Positions 58,801 through 64,000 of a stretch of 64,000 bases of DNA are shown piece after piece. The number at the start of each line of letters is the position of its first letter. Position 1 is the stretch's first letter. This DNA comes from Ectocarpus siliculosus (Eukaryota > Sar > Phaeophyceae > Ectocarpales > Ectocarpaceae), in NCBI GenBank assembly GCA_000310025.1, contig FN649751.1:5429450-5493449 (forward strand), read 5' to 3'. The position numbers and the translations under genes were made by a program. The notes under the pieces are model-generated. The model worked only from the letters and a program-made list of their open reading frames with translations, had not been told where the DNA came from and searched no databases.

Positions 58801-60375
58801 CTGTGCGTGCTGGGGTGCTACGACGCCATCGCGAAGCGCCTGGAGAAGCTCGGCCCGGTGGCCACGCACATCCTGCCGGCGTGCACGCCGATGCTCGCGT
58901 GCAAGGGGCTAAACTCCAACCAGTTCGAGATGGCTGTGGGGATCGTCCAGGGCATGCTCGAGACGGTCATCAAGTACCGGCGGGAACAGATCGCCAACCC
59001 CAGCGCCACGGCCATCATCGATAATCGGCCGACCCACCCCGGCGGAGAACCGGACGAGGCGGAGATAGCGAGGCAACGAGCGATCGTTCTGGGCGGCTGG
59101 AAAGAAGCGCCGCCTGCCTCTTCGAAGGCGGCGGCGGCGGCGGCGGCTTCAAGGCCCCTCTCTCCCGTGTCGGCGTCGTTCCCGGGATCGGCGCCAGCAC
59201 CGGCGCCGTCCTCCTCCTCCGGGGGCGGCGGCTTCGACATGGCGGATATGTGGTCGGCACCCCCCGCCCCGTCTTCGGGCTCAGCGGGTGCTCAGCCGGG
59301 GGCGTTCTCGGGGAACTTGTCCCCCGCGAGCAACAGCACCGCCATGCCGATTGCGGTTTTTGGTATAAGCGGCGGCCGCGGCGGAGGGGGGGGGGGGAGC
59401 AAGTCGTCGGGGTATGGTTCTGCGTCGTCCGCGGCGGACATGTTCCAGGGCCTGTCGGTTTGGGAGCAGAATAATAAGGGGCCGGCGACGAACGGAACGG
59501 CGGGCGGGTCTTCGGACCCGTTCGCTTCGGCGAGTCTCGGCGGTACTTTCGGGGCCGCGGCGACCGGCAACGCCGCTCCCGCAGGCGGCGGGATGTGTTG
59601 GATGGACGGGTCGTTTGGAGGAACAGGGGGCGCCGCCGATAGCGGTAGCGGTGGGGAAATCTCGAACCAATCACCCGGGTTGGGTGGCTTATCCGGGCTA
59701 GAAGGCGCTGCTCCTGGCAGAGCGAAGGCCGCCACGTCGATGGGAATTTCGCCTCCCCCGAAGCCGAGTGCGAGCTTCTCGTCGCCGCCACCGGCGAGTG
59801 GAGGAGGGGCTTCTGCGGGCGACCCATTCGCCGCCTTCTTTGACGCCGCGGTTGCGGGGGGGGCGGGGGGGGGGGCTGCGAACAGCCCGCAGCAAGTGGC
59901 CTCTCCGTCTCTTGGTATGATGGGGGCGGCGAGTGGGGCTCCCCCAGCCTTTTTGGGCGGGGTCGGAGCAGGGCCGGCTGCAGCTACCGCCGCCGGTAAT
60001 GGCGGCGGCGGCGGCGGCGGCGGATCTCTTGAAGACCAACTGGCGAAGACACAGCGGGAGATCGCGCAATTGACGCGCGAGCTCGGCAGCGCGGGGAACG
60101 GCATGATGGCCGGCTTGGCCGCGGGCGGCGGGATGGCGGCCGCTATGGGAGGAGGGGCAGGCGGGGTCGGGTGGCCAATGCCGGGCGCGCCGGCGCCACC
60201 AGGGGGCATGGGGATGCCGGCCTGGCCTGGTGGTGGTGCGTCAAGCCAGAAGCAGCCACCTGCTGCTGCGCAGCAAGGGCAGCAGCATGCGAAATCCACC
60301 GACCCGTTCGCGTTCTTGGGGGAGGGCGGTCAGCAGGGAGGGGGGAAGGGGAGCGGTTTTGACTTTTTCTCATGA
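55833..60375 (+). CDS. SCYL2: SCY1-like pseudokinase, SCYL2 type
   Basis: Main exons 56266-57593, 58143-58398 and 58747-60375 with fitting phases. A 12-bp first exon 55833-55844 (Met-Gly-Asn-Glu, donor GTATGC, phase 0) would supply the start and parallels the MGN of animal SCYL2. About 1,075 residues. The pseudokinase domain runs from GGLACLWKIYKATDKATG to PMFHG. The HRD position reads LHLNLAPESIF and the DFG position reads KLGGFGF, so catalysis is unlikely. HEAT-like helical repeats follow (FLQKMEVTFF, VPMVCRALQAQGNPQVRES, RVKVNALLCLSKTF, NSNQFEMAVGIVQGMLETV). The Gly/Ala/Ser-rich tail has three DPF motifs (DPFASAS, DPFAAFF, DPFAFLG). Animal SCYL2 is a clathrin-coat protein that binds AP-2, and DPF motifs bind the AP-2 appendage. 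A role in endosome/trans-Golgi traffic is inferred. Exon 1 is uncertain. Confidence 0.88.
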
Positions 60376-63239
60376 TGACCCTAGATAGATGCCAACCGGT
60401 AGATACTGCGTGAGTTTGGTTCACCGTCTCTCCAGACTTCGTTTGTGGGTCTGCGCGGGAAGTTTGCGCGGGATATCAAACTTGTTCTGCTGGTGGAGCT
60501 GGCGGGGGTAAATGCCACACGGTGGTTTTGATGACATCCCACGCGTTGGCGTGTCGTTCCTGCTGCTCGGGTGTTGCACGTGTTGTTCTGTCAATATTTG
60601 TATTCGTATACCACCAGGTGGCCTGTGCTGTGCGTAGTTGAGATGATCTCACTATGGATTGGTTGTTGCCATGTTGTCCGCCAGTACCCCCGGCCTTGAC
60701 GGCAGGGGCGATGATGACCTTGTTTTACAAAATTTTGAAAACCCGTTTATTGCCCCCCCGTGAGCAATTCCCGTGTGTTTCCTCTTGCCTTGTGGCTATT
60801 TCCATGGGTTTCCTCATGTTTCCCTCACTCGATCACCGCCCGCGAAGGGAGATGCAATCTCGCCTGGTATCATCATTGGCGGTGACTCAACACCCCGTTG
60901 CTTCATGCTCATGAGGTTCTGATACGGTGCTTGCGGTCGAGTACGTACGTAAGCCTCAAGTCAACGCGTATTTTTCGCAGCACAGGTGTACCACATGTTT
61001 AGCACCTCTTCGACCGCCCAGTGTCCGACGCTGTCGCTGCAGAACAACTTCAAGAGAAAAGTCAACAAAACACGTTCTTGCGCGTGATTCACGGCGGCAC
61101 CACACGCGGCTTTCCCTCGGCTTGGACCAAAAACACGCTTGAGGCTCTCACCCTCTAGCCCATTCTACCTAAGGCTCACCTCGACCAAACACTCGCTCAA
61201 CAGGGTGCAGAAAAGCGAAAAACTGCGCGATTTTGCCACAAGGAAAAGGCAGTGGGACGCAACACATGAATACATGTAAATATATATATTTGCTTTTTCC
61301 ATCACGGACACCGAATTTTTATGAAGACAAGGGAATCAACACCAAAACGTACGTTCTGAGGCACATAAAAAAACAGCAACCGGAGACTCCATCGTGCCTA
61401 CTTCCTCCCCTCTACCTGACCTCCTCTCCTACCTGAATGCATGCAAATGGAACCCAAAAATACTCTACACACAACCAACGCTCGGCTTTTCTACCTTGAA
61501 AAAATTCCACAACTGTTAAAAATTACCAAACCATTGCACCCCTGGCCCTCGCTCAGCTATTGCCGCCTACCGTTGGTTTCGCCCCCACTGCCTAATGAAA
61601 AGGTACGTTTACAGTAGAGTAGATGGGTGAGAACACACACAGGAAAAAATGGATGCTCTCACCGCGGGAAAATCTGCAACGTCCGTAGTGTTCTGTGATT
61701 CGCAAGAAATGCCGGTGCACCATATGATGCACTCCTCTAGGCCTACCAAGCAACCGGGCGGGGTGTGAGACTGACACCACGACCACCGCCCTTAACAAGT
61801 ATGCAGACGTCGGCCCTTGCGTTGTTGGTACTCCCCCCAGATCGAGGCGAATCTTCAATAATGACTAACCCCTCCCCCCCGCCCCCAGTTAAATGCAAGT
61901 CTTCAATAATTACTAATCCCCCAGTTAAATGCAAGTAAAAAAAAACAAGACCTTCGCATCTTTGGCGGAAAAAAACAGCGACAAGACAAACCGCATTGAC
62001 ACAATCAGCAAAACGTGCACACGACGTTACGCTGTTCGAAACTCGACACCACAACATACCACCACCAGCAGGCAAGAAATTGGTATTGATGAATGGACCG
62101 AAAAAAAAAAAAAAAAGTGAGAAAAACAAAATAAGCGACACAGCAGCCAGACGGAAAACAAACAATCCTGTGTTGTATGTAAGCCAAAGCATTTTTTATA
62201 TAAATTACGACAACAACCACCCACACGAAAAGGTGTGCACTGCAGAGCAAAGGCTCACGCCGGAAGGACCAGCCCGGACAAAAAACGCCTTAAACACCCG
62301 CAGACGAACACGCAATAACTACAATGGACAGGGACGACGACGACGACGAGGGGCCCAACGAGGCCAAGGAACTTGATTTTTTCACGGGGTTTTGTTTTTA
62401 AGTAACACAGCAGAAGCAATACAACGACAATCGAGTGTGGATGGATACTTGATATTTCATCCTCTTGTATCGTCGAGGCCACACACCGCGTCAAACGCAA
62501 CCAACCTCGATCCAACTAACTACCCTCAACACATACATCTCTCAAGCAAGGCATCTCGGAACTGGGGTTACGAACATCGCAGCCAAAACATCTGGAATAC
62601 ACATGCAACCCATCCATCCATCCATTCATCCATCCACCCTTCGAAAAAACATCTCTCCGCCGACTTCAACAAAGGCCACATCCTCTCTAGGCCGGCACAT
62701 ACATACTTCCCCGAAATGCTCTAGAATCTTCCTGGTGAAGGGAGCACCGCGATTTTGTCTCCAGCAGCAGCCCATTCAACCATCGAAAACAAAAAAACGA
62801 TGACGAGGGGACCATAAAATTGATAGCGTACAGACTTCTCCAGCGGAGAGGGCCTAACATGTGTCCTGCTTGCTGTACGGCTGTCCCCTTGCATTTCTCC
62901 CCCCAACCACAACCTCGACAACAACACACACTTCACACGCGCCTGCGATGCGCCCTCCGATGTAGATCGGTTCGCATCACCTGCGTTTCCAACCACCGCG
63001 TGCAACACACCTACCTCTGATTGTTGCCAACGGGCACCACTAAACAGCGCGATGCCCGCCGATTCGCCCTGTTAAAACCTCCTCCTCCGCCACGAGCCTA
63101 CGCAAACATGATCGACGGCAAAAAAAAAAAACGGCAAGCCAAAACACGGGGAGGGCTATTTCACGTAACCTCGCGCCATGCTCCTTCCCGTCTTCGCCTC
63201 ACGCCACCGCGCGCCGTGCCGACTTAACAAACGATGACG
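60376..63239. other. Convergent intergenic region, no gene recognised
   Basis: SCYL2 (+) and the edge gene (-) both end toward it. It is AT-richer than its neighbours, with A runs at 62101-62116 and 63119-63130, and a short CATC repeat near 62612-62636. Open frames here lack domains, splice structure or codon bias. Confidence 0.5.
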
Positions 63240-63918
63240 TCACCCCTCGGCGGAGAAAAACACACTACCGCCGTCCCCATCGCCCAGGGACTCGGAGGAG
63301 GTAAGCGGCATCGTGCCGACCGAGTGGTGCGATCCCCTCCTCGTAGCCTTGGCCTCGGCGTGGCCGCCGCCACCGCCGCCCTCATCCCCTGTCCGCCCGT
63401 TCTGCATCTGGTGAGGCCACCCCTGCTGCCGGGCCCCGGCAGAGGTCGCCTGAAAAACCCCTTCCCCTGGAGAGCTCCACATCCCGGCGCCCCACCTATC
63501 CCCCTCCCCGGCGCCCGCCGCTATCATCGCGCCGTTGGCGCTGCCCCCGCCCCCGCCGCCGTCCCCGCTACCGGGGCCGCCGGGGCCTCCACCGCCACGT
63601 TCGCCGGGCCTGGCAACGCCCTCGTCTTTGATATTCATCTGGTCCTGCCGCTCGAAGAGGGACGCCGTGAATGAGCGGCGCCGCACGTCGCTGGCTGGGC
63701 CGGGGGCCGGGTCCGGCTGCGTCCTGTCCGGGAGTGGCAGGATGATCTCGCTGTTGTTGCGCCGCTCCAGGAAGCCGGCGCGCCAGCGGTCGCGCGGCGA
63801 GCGGAGCGGCGCCGCGACGGGGGGCAGGGTCCGCAGCGGCTCCAGCGTCGGCGGGATGGGGTCCACGATGCTCAGGTCCTCCAGGGTGTCCGCGACGCTG
63901 CCCCTGCGACCGGGTGCG
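63240..63918 (-). CDS. C-terminal exon of an unknown protein (continues past right edge)
   Basis: Read leftward, the frame is open from a likely acceptor (TCGCAG) near 63919 to TGA at 63240. It encodes VADTLEDLSIVDPIPPTLEP, then a basic stretch WRAGFLERRNNSEIILPLP and RRRSFTASLFERQDQMN. After that comes a Gly-rich low-complexity tail ending SVFFSAEG. The Asp/Glu and Arg-rich segments before the tail have clear coding bias. I do not recognise the family. The 5' exons are outside the window or in its last 80 bp. Confidence 0.5.
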
Positions 63919-64000
63919 GGTGTGGCCGAACGCGCGGTTGCGCGGGCTCGCCCACCTCGGGCTCGGCCCGGTGCTCGTCACGCTGCTGCGGGCGCTATTG

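Noticed and set aside
59292..60299. Minus-strand Pro/Ala-rich frame of 335 residues
   Set aside because: Shadow of the Gly/Ala-rich SCYL2 tail; glycine codons read as proline on the other strand.
1..64000. Transposons with coding capacity, integrated virus, CRISPR array, rRNA genes
   Set aside because: I found no transposase, reverse transcriptase, integrase or viral capsid motif, no regular repeat-spacer array and no rRNA sequence.

Overview
This is nuclear DNA from an intron-rich eukaryote, most likely a brown alga such as Ectocarpus. That assignment is inferred from content, not from any database match. Exons are GC-rich and codon-biased, and almost every gene is cut into short exons. One gene starts with a plastid presequence carrying a Ser-Ala-Phe/Thr-Ala-Pro motif typical of stramenopile plastids. 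A ciliary gene (CFAP58) is present, and introns carry CAG, CAA and CA microsatellites. The raw open reading frames mislead, because many in-frame stops are simply the TGA inside a GTGAGT-type donor. I therefore rebuilt the genes by hand from splice sites, intron phase and protein family resemblance.

Layout, left to right. 1-2378 (+): 3' end of CFAP58. 4549-5700 (-): small unknown gene. 6074-10206 (-): APE2-type AP endonuclease with PIP box and GRF zinc finger. 10484-16060 (+): plastid or organellar candidate YeeZ-like NAD(P)-binding SDR with an added coiled-coil tail, divergent from APE2. 17827-32762 (-): a very large chromatin-reader candidate with a Tudor-like module, long acidic and basic low-complexity stretches, an SPTK repeat array and three CW zinc fingers. 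32841-33950: a 1.1-kb imperfect inverted repeat with a short Trp-rich reading frame in each arm. 36890-43142 (+): plastid-type soluble inorganic pyrophosphatase in ten exons. 43767-47279 (+): PIG-X/PBN1 subunit of GPI mannosyltransferase I. 47280-52496: mostly empty, with a sequencing gap and one signal-peptide-like exon. 52497-54885 (+): 20S proteasome beta-4 subunit (PSMB2). 55833-60375 (+): SCYL2-type pseudokinase with DPF motifs. 63240 to the right edge (-): C-terminal part of an unknown protein.

The genes do not form a pathway. They are housekeeping functions: DNA repair, proteasome, vesicle traffic, GPI anchors, plastid pyrophosphate removal, chromatin and cilia. The most unusual items are the Tudor plus triple-CW protein, the inverted repeat beside its 5' end, and three GC-AG introns among about 47 reconstructed introns.
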